NCBI RefSeq assembly: GCF_009727955.1
Contig: NZ_WOBR01000004.1
Coordinates: 683,724-747,723, forward strand
Length of the DNA stretch: 64,000 bases
Source: Aliivibrio fischeri
Lineage (GTDB): Bacteria > Pseudomonadota > Gammaproteobacteria > Enterobacterales > Vibrionaceae
Reading direction: 5' to 3'
How positions within the stretch are numbered: position 1 is the stretch's first letter; each line of letters starts with the position of its first letter. Below, in pieces: positions 9,458-18,783 of this stretch. A program made the translations under genes and the position numbers. The notes below the pieces were generated by a model. The model did no database searches and was not told the DNA's origin. It saw only the letters and a program-made list of their open reading frames with translations.

Positions 9458-11446
9458 TTAATTTTCGTAGTGCCGTTCAAAAACAGTCATCATGTCTTCT
9501 AAATGGTCATCTATCTGCTGCTTTCCCCATAGTCCCTGACCTTTTACACCGAATATCTCTCTTAATTTCAGTGCATCAAAATGGGATTTCCTATCGAAAT
9601 CAATGCGCTTTTTGTCAACGTCTTGATTACTATAAGACGAGTTTTCACCCGGACTCAGTAATACTAAATTACCAAATGAGTTTAACGTTTCATATGCTAA
9701 CTCACTCTTATACTCATCATTTTGAGGATGAACATGTTCTACTGAGTTTTTGGACGTAATTCGGTACTTTTTGAACTTATTTAATTCTTCAGAAGACAAC
9801 GAAGATTCTGAAGCCTTCATTTGCTTCCAAATCAAGTATTCAAGTTTCTGAAACCAGTAGTGCTCGAAACTCGTCCCTAACGACTGTTCAAAGTACGTCG
9901 ATTGTGATTGCCAACTCTGGTAGTTAGGTTCCAAGCCCTCAGCCAGTGCAAAGCTGGCCTCTTTTTGAGTATCAACAGACAATGACATTTTGTTGTCGAT
10001 GTTTTCAAGCAGCTCTAGCGCCTCAGAGTCTTGTTTGATACTCGAACGGATCAAGCCTGAAAGAAATGGCGTTAACCAATACTGGGCGCTGCGCTCACCG
10101 GTAAAGTTGCGAACACTTTGCAAAAGCACAATATCCGTCAGCTCTTTCTGCGTTCGGTTGATGTAGTAAGTGTCATTCGACTTGCTGCGAGATTGATAAG
10201 TTAAGCCAAGCTGCGCATCTGTCGTATCGTCACGTTCAACCCATTTCACAACCAAACGGTCAAACTGGTAGCGAACCTGCCATAGCGTTTCGATGAACAG
10301 TTTTACCGATTGCTCATCACCGTTAATAAGTGGTTCAAATATCTCCAACAAGCGATCACTATGAAGGCGCGGTGCAACATCATTATGATTATTAAGCGCT
10401 AAATAGACTCGGTAAGCATGAATCAATAACAGCGGGAACTTGATGATTGGGCGACAGTAAACTGTTTCAACGTCCAGATCGTAAGTTTCAAACTTCTCTT
10501 GCTTGGTATTATCAGGAATTGAACTTGCTTTAACCTGTGATGCTAACTCAGCAATCGACAAGCCAGATGACTCCTCGGACATTTCATCTTTTGCAGCGAA
10601 GCGTTCAGCATCAAAAGATGCCAAATGTTCTGGTTCAATATGGTACCAATCCGCATTAGGAAATACTTTGCGTACATTGCGTTCAAAATAGTTTTCCAGA
10701 TGCTCACACGCCACCCACATTGCATCATACTGTGCTTTGTCAGTATGAATATGTTTGAACAGCTTCGCCTTTAAAATGTCCGCTTGCTCTAATTGAATAC
10801 CAGCGGTGTTCATGGTGGCGAACAATCGGTTTAAGTCCATTTGTGTTGGAACAACATTGTTCACCCATTGAACTTGGCGGTAGAGGTAATCCCCCATTGC
10901 TTCAGCACTCACCAAACCGTCTGATTTGAGCTTCTCTACCTCTTTGGTCAATACATCTAACGCCACGCCCATCTGTTTCAAATAAGCGTTGTCGGCGATC
11001 GTTTCCTTAGACGGCACTTGATAGTTCTTAAGCCCTGCTAGGCCACCTAAAAGTTGCTGAACTTGCTCACGAATTGAGAACTGGAGACGAGGCTTATCTT
11101 CACCGTTACTCGATGTATAAACAGCAAGACCTGCAAGATCAGATTTAATCCCTGCGTATTTAAAAGCAATGGTCATGAGCATTAGCGTTGTCGTACGCTG
11201 CTGACCATCGATCAACTCATAGATTCGCTCTCCATCTTGTTCAATGCGAGACGACAGGATGGTGCCGATAAAGTAGTTTGGCTCTTTTAATCGACACGCT
11301 TCTTTAATATCTCTAAACAGCAGCAAGACATCATCATCTGACCAGACATAAGGACGCTGATAGCTAGGAATAGAAAACTGGTAGTTGTCGGTATAGATTT
11401 TCTCGAGCGTCAAAAGCTCAGTTTGCACCGATAAATGATCACCCAT
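9458..11446 (-). CDS. DUF262 + DUF1524 (HNH) protein, GmrSD-like nuclease
   Basis: A 662-residue protein with a DUF262 domain at the N-terminus (IPSYQRPYVW, then IDGQQRTTTLMLM near residue 80) and a C-terminal DUF1524/HNH-like region (SVEHVHPQNDEY near 570, then FGNLVLLSPGENSSYSN). DUF262 is a ParB/Srx-fold NTPase, and DUF1524 carries the His-Me-finger nuclease. Together they define GmrSD/BrxU-type enzymes, which cut DNA carrying modified bases. It overlaps the preceding single-domain DUF262 gene by 8 bases, so the two are co-translated. Its location inside a type I restriction operon suggests cooperation with, or protection of, the HsdRMS enzyme. The exact substrate cannot be read from the sequence. 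Confidence 0.85.
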   Translation of the reverse strand: MGDHLSVQTELLTLEKIYTDNYQFSIPSYQRPYVWSDDDVLLLFRDIKEACRLKEPNYFIGTILSSRIEQDGERIYELIDGQQRTTTLMLMTIAFKYAGIKSDLAGLAVYTSSNGEDKPRLQFSIREQVQQLLGGLAGLKNYQVPSKETIADNAYLKQMGVALDVLTKEVEKLKSDGLVSAEAMGDYLYRQVQWVNNVVPTQMDLNRLFATMNTAGIQLEQADILKAKLFKHIHTDKAQYDAMWVACEHLENYFERNVRKVFPNADWYHIEPEHLASFDAERFAAKDEMSEESSGLSIAELASQVKASSIPDNTKQEKFETYDLDVETVYCRPIIKFPLLLIHAYRVYLALNNHNDVAPRLHSDRLLEIFEPLINGDEQSVKLFIETLWQVRYQFDRLVVKWVERDDTTDAQLGLTYQSRSKSNDTYYINRTQKELTDIVLLQSVRNFTGERSAQYWLTPFLSGLIRSSIKQDSEALELLENIDNKMSLSVDTQKEASFALAEGLEPNYQSWQSQSTYFEQSLGTSFEHYWFQKLEYLIWKQMKASESSLSSEELNKFKKYRITSKNSVEHVHPQNDEYKSELAYETLNSFGNLVLLSPGENSSYSNQDVDKKRIDFDRKSHFDALKLREIFGVKGQGLWGKQQIDDHLEDMMTVFERHYEN

Positions 11447-12857
11447 ATTTTGCTCCTAACGCAGAGATGTGTTGGCTAAATGCAGGGCCAAATTGATTGG
11501 CATAATCTTGCTTGTCTATATCAAGGCCAAAGTATTGAGATACTTTTTCTACGAAACGTTTTTTAACGCTGTTTTTATTTTCTTCAAAGCCACTTTTGTC
11601 CACCGACAACTTAAAACCATCAAGCTGTGCGAAACACTGCTCTGGGGTATAGCTCATCGCAATCCAATCCAGCACTGGGGTTTCTTTTACGAAAGCAGGA
11701 ACCGATTTCTCTTTTACTGCTTTCTGGTTCTCGACTCGGCGAGAATAAACCACACGAAATAGCTTTTTCGCTGCTATCTCTAGGCTTTGCTGCCCATGCT
11801 GGCTGATGTAAAGCAGCAAGCAAGCGTCATAAAGCTGTTTAAGATAACTGCAGCCATCAAGTTGACACACCAGCTTTTGATAGAACTCGTAAAAACCTAC
11901 AAGCTCACCTTGAGTTGAGTTTTTCAGCAAATAGGTTTGGCGCAGTTTCTCAAAATATTGCAAATAATGGATGGTATTGGCGCCACTATTTAACGGCTGA
12001 CGCAACTCGTAACCGACTTGAGGCTGAGCCAAGCTCTCACCGCCATTTGGCATGTAAGTGCGAGCAATTCGTCCAAAAGCAATATCGTCGCCTTTGCCTG
12101 TGTGCTCTGCCAGTTCAGTGACAATACTATTTCGCACTTGCTGAGTTTGGTTGTGCAGCGGGTAGTCTCGGAAGTTCAGATATTGCCAATAGCGACCGCG
12201 CAGCAAAATATCGACCACTGAGTTTAAATCCCCAAGCGCCTCCCAGCGGGTGGCAAAGGCGTTTACTGCAGATTTGTCTTTTTCATCCACCGCTCGAAGA
12301 TGGTGAGCTTTTATAATATCTGGTCCACCTAATCGCACTCCGCCCGTGTTTTGGGTTTCAAAAAAGCGGTAGGCTTCATCTTCGCTATCTGTTACCACCA
12401 AGGTGATGTTGATTTGTGCAAAATCGATATCAGCCAATGAAGCTTCTTGGGTAAACAGCCAACCAAGATTGTGTTTGATTTGCTGCTGACTCTCTGGCGA
12501 CTCGTAAACTAGCTTAAGATCGGCATGTTTATTGGCTAAATAAGAGATCAAAGCCATTGTGGTCAGGCGTTGCTGACCATCGATGACATTCAGCTTGCCA
12601 CCTTGTTGATGCAAAATGACACTGCCCAAATAAAATGGGCAATGCTCCGTTTCAGGCTTACCAACTAGCTCTTGATTATGAAGCTTAAAGTCATTTAACA
12701 AACGTGTTATTTGCTCTTCATTCCAGCGATAGGGACGTTGATATTCAGGGATGGCAAGCATCCCGTGAACGTATTTTTCAACCTTACCGTCTGAAGCTAA
12801 AACCGGCACACCAGAAAACAGCTTTTCTAGTGTGCAGCTGGCAACAACAACCGCCAT
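11439..12857 (-). CDS. DUF262 domain protein (no HNH domain seen)
   Basis: A 472-residue protein with the DUF262 signature IPEYQRPYRWNEEQ near residue 38 and VIDGQQRLTTMALI near 92. The C-terminal half is helical; I find no E/D-H-I-x-P or Asn-His pattern of DUF1524, so it looks like a GmrS-like NTPase half without its own nuclease. It starts on the base after the hsdS stop and overlaps the following DUF262-DUF1524 gene by 8 bases, so all three are probably translated together. The two DUF262 proteins share the same N-terminal motifs and may form a heteromer. The role is inferred only from family and context. Confidence 0.8.
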   Translation of the reverse strand: MAVVVASCTLEKLFSGVPVLASDGKVEKYVHGMLAIPEYQRPYRWNEEQITRLLNDFKLHNQELVGKPETEHCPFYLGSVILHQQGGKLNVIDGQQRLTTMALISYLANKHADLKLVYESPESQQQIKHNLGWLFTQEASLADIDFAQINITLVVTDSEDEAYRFFETQNTGGVRLGGPDIIKAHHLRAVDEKDKSAVNAFATRWEALGDLNSVVDILLRGRYWQYLNFRDYPLHNQTQQVRNSIVTELAEHTGKGDDIAFGRIARTYMPNGGESLAQPQVGYELRQPLNSGANTIHYLQYFEKLRQTYLLKNSTQGELVGFYEFYQKLVCQLDGCSYLKQLYDACLLLYISQHGQQSLEIAAKKLFRVVYSRRVENQKAVKEKSVPAFVKETPVLDWIAMSYTPEQCFAQLDGFKLSVDKSGFEENKNSVKKRFVEKVSQYFGLDIDKQDYANQFGPAFSQHISALGAKYG

Positions 12858-14189
12858 TTATGCAAGCTCCGTCACTTTAATTTTGCCAGTAACCGCACTG
12901 TTGATCAGAGTGTTTTTGTATTCTTTAAGCTTGGCGATTTGTTCCGTAACCAAAGCCAATGACTGATCTGTTTTTGCACTCACCCTGTCTACAAAATCAG
13001 CTATTTGAATTTGTTCTTCTCTTGGTGGAAAAGCGATATGACAATCACCAAGAGCTTGTGTATTCAAATTGTAATTCCCCGCCGATGTACGAGCACTGTA
13101 GGTTAAAGCACCTCGAACAGAGAAAGAGTTCATTGTATGGATTAGGAAGCTTGGCTCAATATTGCTTTTCGGAGTCAACTTAATTAAGTAAGACGCAAAC
13201 AAACACAAATCGTCGGCATCAACGATAGCACTTTTTCCAACCAATGCAGGGTTGCCATTTGTTCTAATTATCAAAATATCATTTTTACTTAGCGAGTATT
13301 TTTTTGTCTCATCTGAACTAAGATTGGCATATTTAAGGTCTGATAAATTGATCGTAATTTCATCTATATTAGGAATTCTCAATACAGGTGTTCCCGATTC
13401 TAGAGAATTACAATCAACAGATGTCCCGTACATAAAACCATGAGAAACAAACTTTAGTTTCTTTGTATCCCAATGTTCTGGAATATCACCTATCCAGTCC
13501 ACTCCCGAATCTTTCACCGGTACATCAGGATTCAAACCTTGCGTCACAGCTTGCTGAATGATGATTTGCTTGCGTTCTTTCAACAGCTCAATTTGCTTTT
13601 GTTTGATTGCGATCGCTTCGTCGATTTGCGATGTTTTCTTATCCAAAAACTCTATTATTAGGTTCTGCTCTTTGAAGTCAGGAAAACCTAATTTCATGTC
13701 AAAAAACATATCAGCATAAAAGCGTAGACGTGAAGAATGTAGCCCCGTTGAAACCTTGTTGTAATGTTCAATATATTTGGGCGTCTTTAACAAATACTCT
13801 AAAAATTTTAAATTAAACTCATTAGGTCTCTTAGTTCTAAACACACCATATGATGGGCTGACTATTCCCTCTAGATTTGAAACTCCTAACGCCCCCATCC
13901 ATGCCCACATAATGTTCATAACTAAGTCTCCAGGCTTACACAATTTAGAGCCTGTATAATCCTCAGCTTGAAACATGGTCACGTTTTTTTCGGAACGGCG
14001 ACTAACACCAGTAAGGTGTGATACTGACAATAACTCTTCATTCCCTTCAATAGAGCGCTCATTCACTTCGTTGAACAAAAATTTGGCTTTTTTAACGATC
14101 CAATGAGTGGGAATATCACCAATCCAACCAATTTCTGTAGCTGAGTAAGATTCATACTTAGGTATCTGTGAAATCGTAATATCGCTCAT
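12858..14189 (-). CDS. hsdS: Type I restriction specificity subunit S
   Basis: A 443-residue HsdS with the usual two target-recognition domains. Each opens with a similar motif (IGWIGDIPTHW near 20, VDWIGDIPEHW near 235) and is followed by a helical spacer (SQIDEAIAIKQKQIELLKERKQ at about 190-212, and a related one ending VTGKIKVTE at the C-terminus). The two domains set the bipartite recognition sequence, and the two helices set the spacing and bind HsdM. It lies 4 bases after hsdM. The recognition-domain DNA looks more AT-rich than the flanking hsdM and hsdR, as is usual for exchanged specificity domains; this was judged by eye only. Confidence 0.95.
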   Translation of the reverse strand: MSDITISQIPKYESYSATEIGWIGDIPTHWIVKKAKFLFNEVNERSIEGNEELLSVSHLTGVSRRSEKNVTMFQAEDYTGSKLCKPGDLVMNIMWAWMGALGVSNLEGIVSPSYGVFRTKRPNEFNLKFLEYLLKTPKYIEHYNKVSTGLHSSRLRFYADMFFDMKLGFPDFKEQNLIIEFLDKKTSQIDEAIAIKQKQIELLKERKQIIIQQAVTQGLNPDVPVKDSGVDWIGDIPEHWDTKKLKFVSHGFMYGTSVDCNSLESGTPVLRIPNIDEITINLSDLKYANLSSDETKKYSLSKNDILIIRTNGNPALVGKSAIVDADDLCLFASYLIKLTPKSNIEPSFLIHTMNSFSVRGALTYSARTSAGNYNLNTQALGDCHIAFPPREEQIQIADFVDRVSAKTDQSLALVTEQIAKLKEYKNTLINSAVTGKIKVTELA

Positions 14190-14193
14190 CTAC

Positions 14194-16575
14194 CTACCCT
14201 TTAACCTTAGCCACAGAGACACCTAAAATGTCAGCAATCAAACCTTCCGCTTTTTGCTCAAGCGCAATAATGTCGCTCGCCACTTCATCCATTGAACGCA
14301 GTGGTTTATGGCGATAGAAGTGCTTGTTAAAGCTGATCTCATAGCCAATCTTGACGGATTCAAGGTTCACCCAAGCTTCATCAACATGCGGTTTTACTTC
14401 GTCAAGGAAGTATTGATAGATGCTCTGTTCTAGTGGTACAGATTCGCTGTCACGCAGATCTGAACTTGACTCATAAGTCACGAACTCATTGTGATTACCC
14501 GTTGGGTAGTAACCGAAATCGGGCAGATCTTGCATCTCGCATTCGTAGTTTTCTAGCAAGTCATCTAACTTGTCTTGCTTGAGCTTAGCGACTTTCTTGA
14601 TGACTTTTTCTGCATTTTCGTCATACCAGCTTACCGCATCAACAATGGCTTTTTTCTCAGTTGCCGCGAGTTTAAGACCGAGTGATTTAAGCTCTGCATC
14701 TACTAATTGTTTGAACTGATTAAAGTCGTTGTAAACTTCATCACCAATCTTGCTATGTAATTGACTCGCTGCATTAACCAGTGTGCGCTGTTTAATCCAG
14801 TTTTTGGTATCCAGCAACTTCGTTTTTGCTGCTTTGTTTAGGCTGATATCGTTTTCTTCACACCACTTAGTGATCTCTTTTTCAATGTCTTTAACAAACC
14901 TAGCGTCATAGACTTGCTCGCCATATTCGGCGTACAAGTACTCCATCACTTCACGCAGCGATTTTTCATAACGTAGCGGTTCAATTAGGTCTGCGCGGAA
15001 TTGAGCACTGCGGCGGTCTGGGCGCTCAATATTTACTTTGTGGTAGCCAAAATCTTGGTTTTTGAAAACTTTGGCCGCAATACCAACCGAATCGCCTTTC
15101 TCATCGATGGCACGTTCAACAGATTGGTTATCTAGATAAGTCGAGACAATTTCTGCAATGTGCTCTGGTGAGAACTCACAGTTCTTGTTACCCAAGTTCT
15201 TACGCAACTTACGAAACAGTAAGCTTGCATCAATTAGCTGTACCTTCCCTTGGCGGCTTTCAGGCTTGTTGTTATTTAGAAGCCAGATATAGGTGGTAAT
15301 ACCCGTGTTGTAGAACAGGTTGTTTGGCAACTGAACTATCGCATCCAGGATGTCATTCTCGATGATGAAACGACGAATATTACTTTCACCACTGCCGGCA
15401 TCACCCGTAAACAAGCTTGAACCATTGTGAACAGAAGCAATACGAGCACCTAGTGGGCTCACTTGCGGCGATTTCATTTTAGTAACCATTTCCATAAGGA
15501 ACAGTAACTGGCCGTCGCTTGAACGAGGGATCGCATCTTGTTCAGCTTCAACACCCCAGTAGTCTTTTAACTTCACTTTAAAGCGACCATCTACGACATC
15601 TTTACCGTCTTTGATGTGCTTTTGTTCACTCGCCCAGCTCTTACCGTAAGGTGGGTTCGAGAGTATAAAGTCAAAACGTTCTGACGAGAATTCATCGGTA
15701 GAAAGGGTCGAACCAACACGGATGTTTTCTGGGTTGTTACCTTTGATCATCATATCTGACTTACAGATGGCGTAAGTCTCATCGTTGATCTCTTTACCGT
15801 AAAGGTAGATATCACGGTTTGATACTGGGTACTTCTCTTCTACAAAGTTCTGTGTTTCTGTCAGCATACCGCCACTACCACATGCAGGGTCATACACTGT
15901 GATTGAAAGTGGTAAATTGTCTTTGATTGGGTCAAAGACGAGGTGCGTCATCAGCTCGATAACTTCACGCGGAGTAAAGTGCTCACCCGCCTCTTCGTTG
16001 TTCTCTTCGTTGAATTTACGGATCAACTCTTCAAAAACATAACCCATACCAAGGTTGCTAAGTGCTGGTAGTTTGTTGCCCTCAGGATCTTCTTTCACCT
16101 CAGGCGTTAAGTTGATGTAAGGCGAGACGAATTTCTCAACCACATCTAGCAGAACGTCTTTTCCCGCCATGTGGCGGATTTGAGCTTTCAGGTTAAAGCA
16201 CTCAACAATCTCTTTTACGTTGTCGCTAAAACCGTTGAGGTAATCTTCGAAGTTAGCCAATAGAATCTGTTGGTTATTGGTCGCAGTGTTAAACAGCGTT
16301 TGCAGAGTCCACTTGGACGTGTTGTAGAACACATAACCTGATGCAGCACATAACGGAGCATCATCAAGCTCAGTTTCATCCATCTCTTCTTTTTGGAATT
16401 TAACTTCTTCCAATACTGCTTCTTTTGATGGTTCTAAAAGCGTATCTAGACGACGTAACACCACCATAGGCAAGATAACGTCGCGGTATTTACCACGAAC
16501 ATAGACATCACGAAGGCAGTCGTCGGCAATCGACCAAATAAATGAAACGAGTTTGTTATGTGCTGAGTGGTCCAT
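14194..16575 (-). CDS. hsdM: Type I DNA adenine methyltransferase subunit M
   Basis: A 793-residue HsdM, longer than the common 500-residue form because of a long C-terminal helical extension. Seen: an N-terminal helical domain, the AdoMet motif YDPACGSGGML (about 230), the N6-adenine catalytic motif SNPPYGKSW (about 305) and the HFTPREV motif typical of HsdM just before. With HsdS it methylates adenine in the recognition site and protects the host. It starts 141 bases after the ddmE stop, the largest gap among the island genes, so an internal promoter could start the hsd-zor part here. A strong inverted repeat lies in that gap (16663-16692). Confidence 0.96.
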   Translation of the reverse strand: MDHSAHNKLVSFIWSIADDCLRDVYVRGKYRDVILPMVVLRRLDTLLEPSKEAVLEEVKFQKEEMDETELDDAPLCAASGYVFYNTSKWTLQTLFNTATNNQQILLANFEDYLNGFSDNVKEIVECFNLKAQIRHMAGKDVLLDVVEKFVSPYINLTPEVKEDPEGNKLPALSNLGMGYVFEELIRKFNEENNEEAGEHFTPREVIELMTHLVFDPIKDNLPLSITVYDPACGSGGMLTETQNFVEEKYPVSNRDIYLYGKEINDETYAICKSDMMIKGNNPENIRVGSTLSTDEFSSERFDFILSNPPYGKSWASEQKHIKDGKDVVDGRFKVKLKDYWGVEAEQDAIPRSSDGQLLFLMEMVTKMKSPQVSPLGARIASVHNGSSLFTGDAGSGESNIRRFIIENDILDAIVQLPNNLFYNTGITTYIWLLNNNKPESRQGKVQLIDASLLFRKLRKNLGNKNCEFSPEHIAEIVSTYLDNQSVERAIDEKGDSVGIAAKVFKNQDFGYHKVNIERPDRRSAQFRADLIEPLRYEKSLREVMEYLYAEYGEQVYDARFVKDIEKEITKWCEENDISLNKAAKTKLLDTKNWIKQRTLVNAASQLHSKIGDEVYNDFNQFKQLVDAELKSLGLKLAATEKKAIVDAVSWYDENAEKVIKKVAKLKQDKLDDLLENYECEMQDLPDFGYYPTGNHNEFVTYESSSDLRDSESVPLEQSIYQYFLDEVKPHVDEAWVNLESVKIGYEISFNKHFYRHKPLRSMDEVASDIIALEQKAEGLIADILGVSVAKVKG

Positions 16576-16662
16576 AGTTTTCTTCTTTTAGCGATAGTTG
16601 CTTGAAAATCAAACAATAAAAGTAAGGATAATTGAGTGAATTCTACTGTTTTTTGACACAAG

Positions 16663-16692
16663 TAGCGAATAAAACATTGGTTTCATTCGCTA
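16663..16692. repeat. Inverted repeat between ddmE and hsdM
   Basis: The arms TAGCGAAT and ATTCGCTA are perfectly complementary, and three more A-T pairs form after one mismatch, leaving a 6-base loop. Neither strand has a T-run after the stem, so it is not a standard terminator. It could be an operator, an mRNA processing site or an RNA stabiliser at the 3' end of ddmDE. No clear promoter could be assigned in the 141-base gap. Confidence 0.6.
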
Positions 16693-16716
16693 GCTGATTC
16701 ATTTCCTTATCTGTTA

Positions 16717-18783
16717 TCAAGATTTAAAACGTTGCGTCTCTGCATACTCACGTAAATGCTTAAATGGATAAGGCGTTACGGTTGGTAAACGGTGCCTTAA
16801 GTGATAAACGTCAAACAAGTTTTCAACCTCTTCTGGTAGCACATCAAACGAATGTTTTATTACGTATAAATGGCTAAAGTTTTCGATTTTGCTTTGTGGA
16901 CTACCTTTACCACCAGCAAAATACATTCCCTGTTCTCGGTTATAGAAAAAACCTAAAGAAGCGTTAAAATATCCCTCTTTTTGCCCTCTCATTGACGTTT
17001 TTAAAAAGAACCCTTGATCACGCAGCCAATCGTAAAATTGTTTTTCATCATTACTTTTGTACGAAATCGTCGAAAAATAATCAAACGGTAAAGGGGCGGT
17101 ATCATCCCATTCCGACAGTATTGCTCTGAGTTTATTGACTACTTTACTATCTGGGTTTTCTTCAATGAACTGAGTTAATAATGCGATTGGAACATCTTGT
17201 GAACGCCCTTCTTTAAGTTCACGCAACCGCTCTGCAATAGCTTCAAACTCCGGCAGCATTTGAATATCTGTATCAATGAAAATGGCATAGTCACCAGATT
17301 CAGGCCAATAGATAACAGGGGAACGTTGATAGCCTTGAAAAACTTGCCATTTATCATCACCTAAATCAAGCTCAAGATCTTCAAGCTCCTCTTGAGTCGC
17401 TTGTGTATATTGCCATTCATCACCCACTAACTTAGACGCATAAACCGGCCATGCTCCATCTCTGATATCTGAAGACTCGTCTTGAGGTCGTTTAGGCATA
17501 TAATATACGCCCCCTTCTGGCCCAGTTGGATACTCAATCAGGTGCTTTCTTGTATAAACTTCTAGCTTAATAAGTAATTCTTTTAGCAATACTTCCACCA
17601 CATGACGGTTTGGCTGTCCTCTGCGATCCCATAATCGTTCTGGATAGCATGACTGGAAAACGGTATCTTGGTATTTTTTGCGATAAACTTGATATGGGTC
17701 TTCTTCGGCAGACTGATAGGATTCTTTATTACCAACAATTAAGATATTCAATGCACCACGAATTGGAGCTTCAGCAACTTCTGCGTTTATGCCTAGGTGA
17801 TCGATACCATGAAGCAGGGTCAATGCAGCATCTGTATCTTGGTTTTCTGTTACATCACAGATCACTAAACGATGCTCTTTTAACGCATTAAATATTTCTA
17901 CATAGTGATTTTTGACAATCGTATCTGAAACAAATCTGTGTTTTTCTCCGGGAATTCGCTGTAAGTTCAAAGATACTGAATCGCCATAAGCTTGCTTAAG
18001 ATCTTGCATAAACTGCTCAAGAATACCGACCTTAGATAGCTGAAAACCACTATAAGATTCTTTTGTAATATCAATCGCCTGAATTCGATTCTTCGTATTA
18101 GAGTAAAGAGGCTTCTTGATGTAGTCGCCCTTTAGGGATTTACTAACCAACATCCCCACATCATCAAGTTGATAACGAGTAGCAAACTTTGCCTTTTTTT
18201 GTATCTCTCCGTTTTCGAGTGTAAACCAAGACAGAGGAGAAAACGTTTTAGTGCTCAATGACAGTGCTTGTTTATTTCGAAGCGCTCCACATGGAAATAA
18301 ATCGATTTCAACAGTAGTTAATTCGTAGCCAGGGTGCCCTTTCGGTAACTTTTTACTTTTAACGTGATAGTACAAACCTTCACTTTCAAAGCGTTTTATC
18401 TCGGGCGTAGTACTACTCAATACTTTGGGGATCGCTTTAATCAGCAAACGAGCCAGTTTCCAGGTTGGTAGCTCAGCAGCGCTACTTGGTTTAATAGCCA
18501 AAGACGTGTCTTTGAGCTCTAATTTTACATCCCTTGGTAACAGCACCCAATAACATGCTTCTTTATTGGTACCTTTGACTAAGCAATAAACACTTCCTGA
18601 TTTATAGATTTCAGACGCTAATGTCACCAAACGCTTAGATCGTTCTGAGCTATCATCAATACCTTTATAACTGACACAGTAAATCGCGAAGCTTTGATCA
18701 ACCCACTCGGTATCAATTGTTATTTTTTCAATTAAGGTTGATAAAGGACCAATTGACGTACTTTCTAGCTGTTGTGTAACCAT
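16717..18783 (-). CDS. ddmE: DdmE, Argonaute-like component of the DdmDE plasmid-elimination system
   Basis: A 688-residue protein recognised by pairing with a DdmD-type helicase-nuclease and by order and size relative to V. cholerae VPI-2. The middle part (LVICDVTENQDTDAALTLL, residues about 305-323) looks like a MID/PIWI Rossmann-type segment. I see no DEDX-type catalytic set, consistent with DdmE being a nuclease-dead prokaryotic Argonaute. In V. cholerae, DdmE uses DNA guides to find plasmid DNA and recruits DdmD, which translocates and degrades the plasmid. Its start overlaps the ddmD stop by 19 bases, implying coupled translation. The assignment depends on context and general resemblance; a structure search would settle it. 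Confidence 0.85.
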   Translation of the reverse strand: MVTQQLESTSIGPLSTLIEKITIDTEWVDQSFAIYCVSYKGIDDSSERSKRLVTLASEIYKSGSVYCLVKGTNKEACYWVLLPRDVKLELKDTSLAIKPSSAAELPTWKLARLLIKAIPKVLSSTTPEIKRFESEGLYYHVKSKKLPKGHPGYELTTVEIDLFPCGALRNKQALSLSTKTFSPLSWFTLENGEIQKKAKFATRYQLDDVGMLVSKSLKGDYIKKPLYSNTKNRIQAIDITKESYSGFQLSKVGILEQFMQDLKQAYGDSVSLNLQRIPGEKHRFVSDTIVKNHYVEIFNALKEHRLVICDVTENQDTDAALTLLHGIDHLGINAEVAEAPIRGALNILIVGNKESYQSAEEDPYQVYRKKYQDTVFQSCYPERLWDRRGQPNRHVVEVLLKELLIKLEVYTRKHLIEYPTGPEGGVYYMPKRPQDESSDIRDGAWPVYASKLVGDEWQYTQATQEELEDLELDLGDDKWQVFQGYQRSPVIYWPESGDYAIFIDTDIQMLPEFEAIAERLRELKEGRSQDVPIALLTQFIEENPDSKVVNKLRAILSEWDDTAPLPFDYFSTISYKSNDEKQFYDWLRDQGFFLKTSMRGQKEGYFNASLGFFYNREQGMYFAGGKGSPQSKIENFSHLYVIKHSFDVLPEEVENLFDVYHLRHRLPTVTPYPFKHLREYAETQRFKS

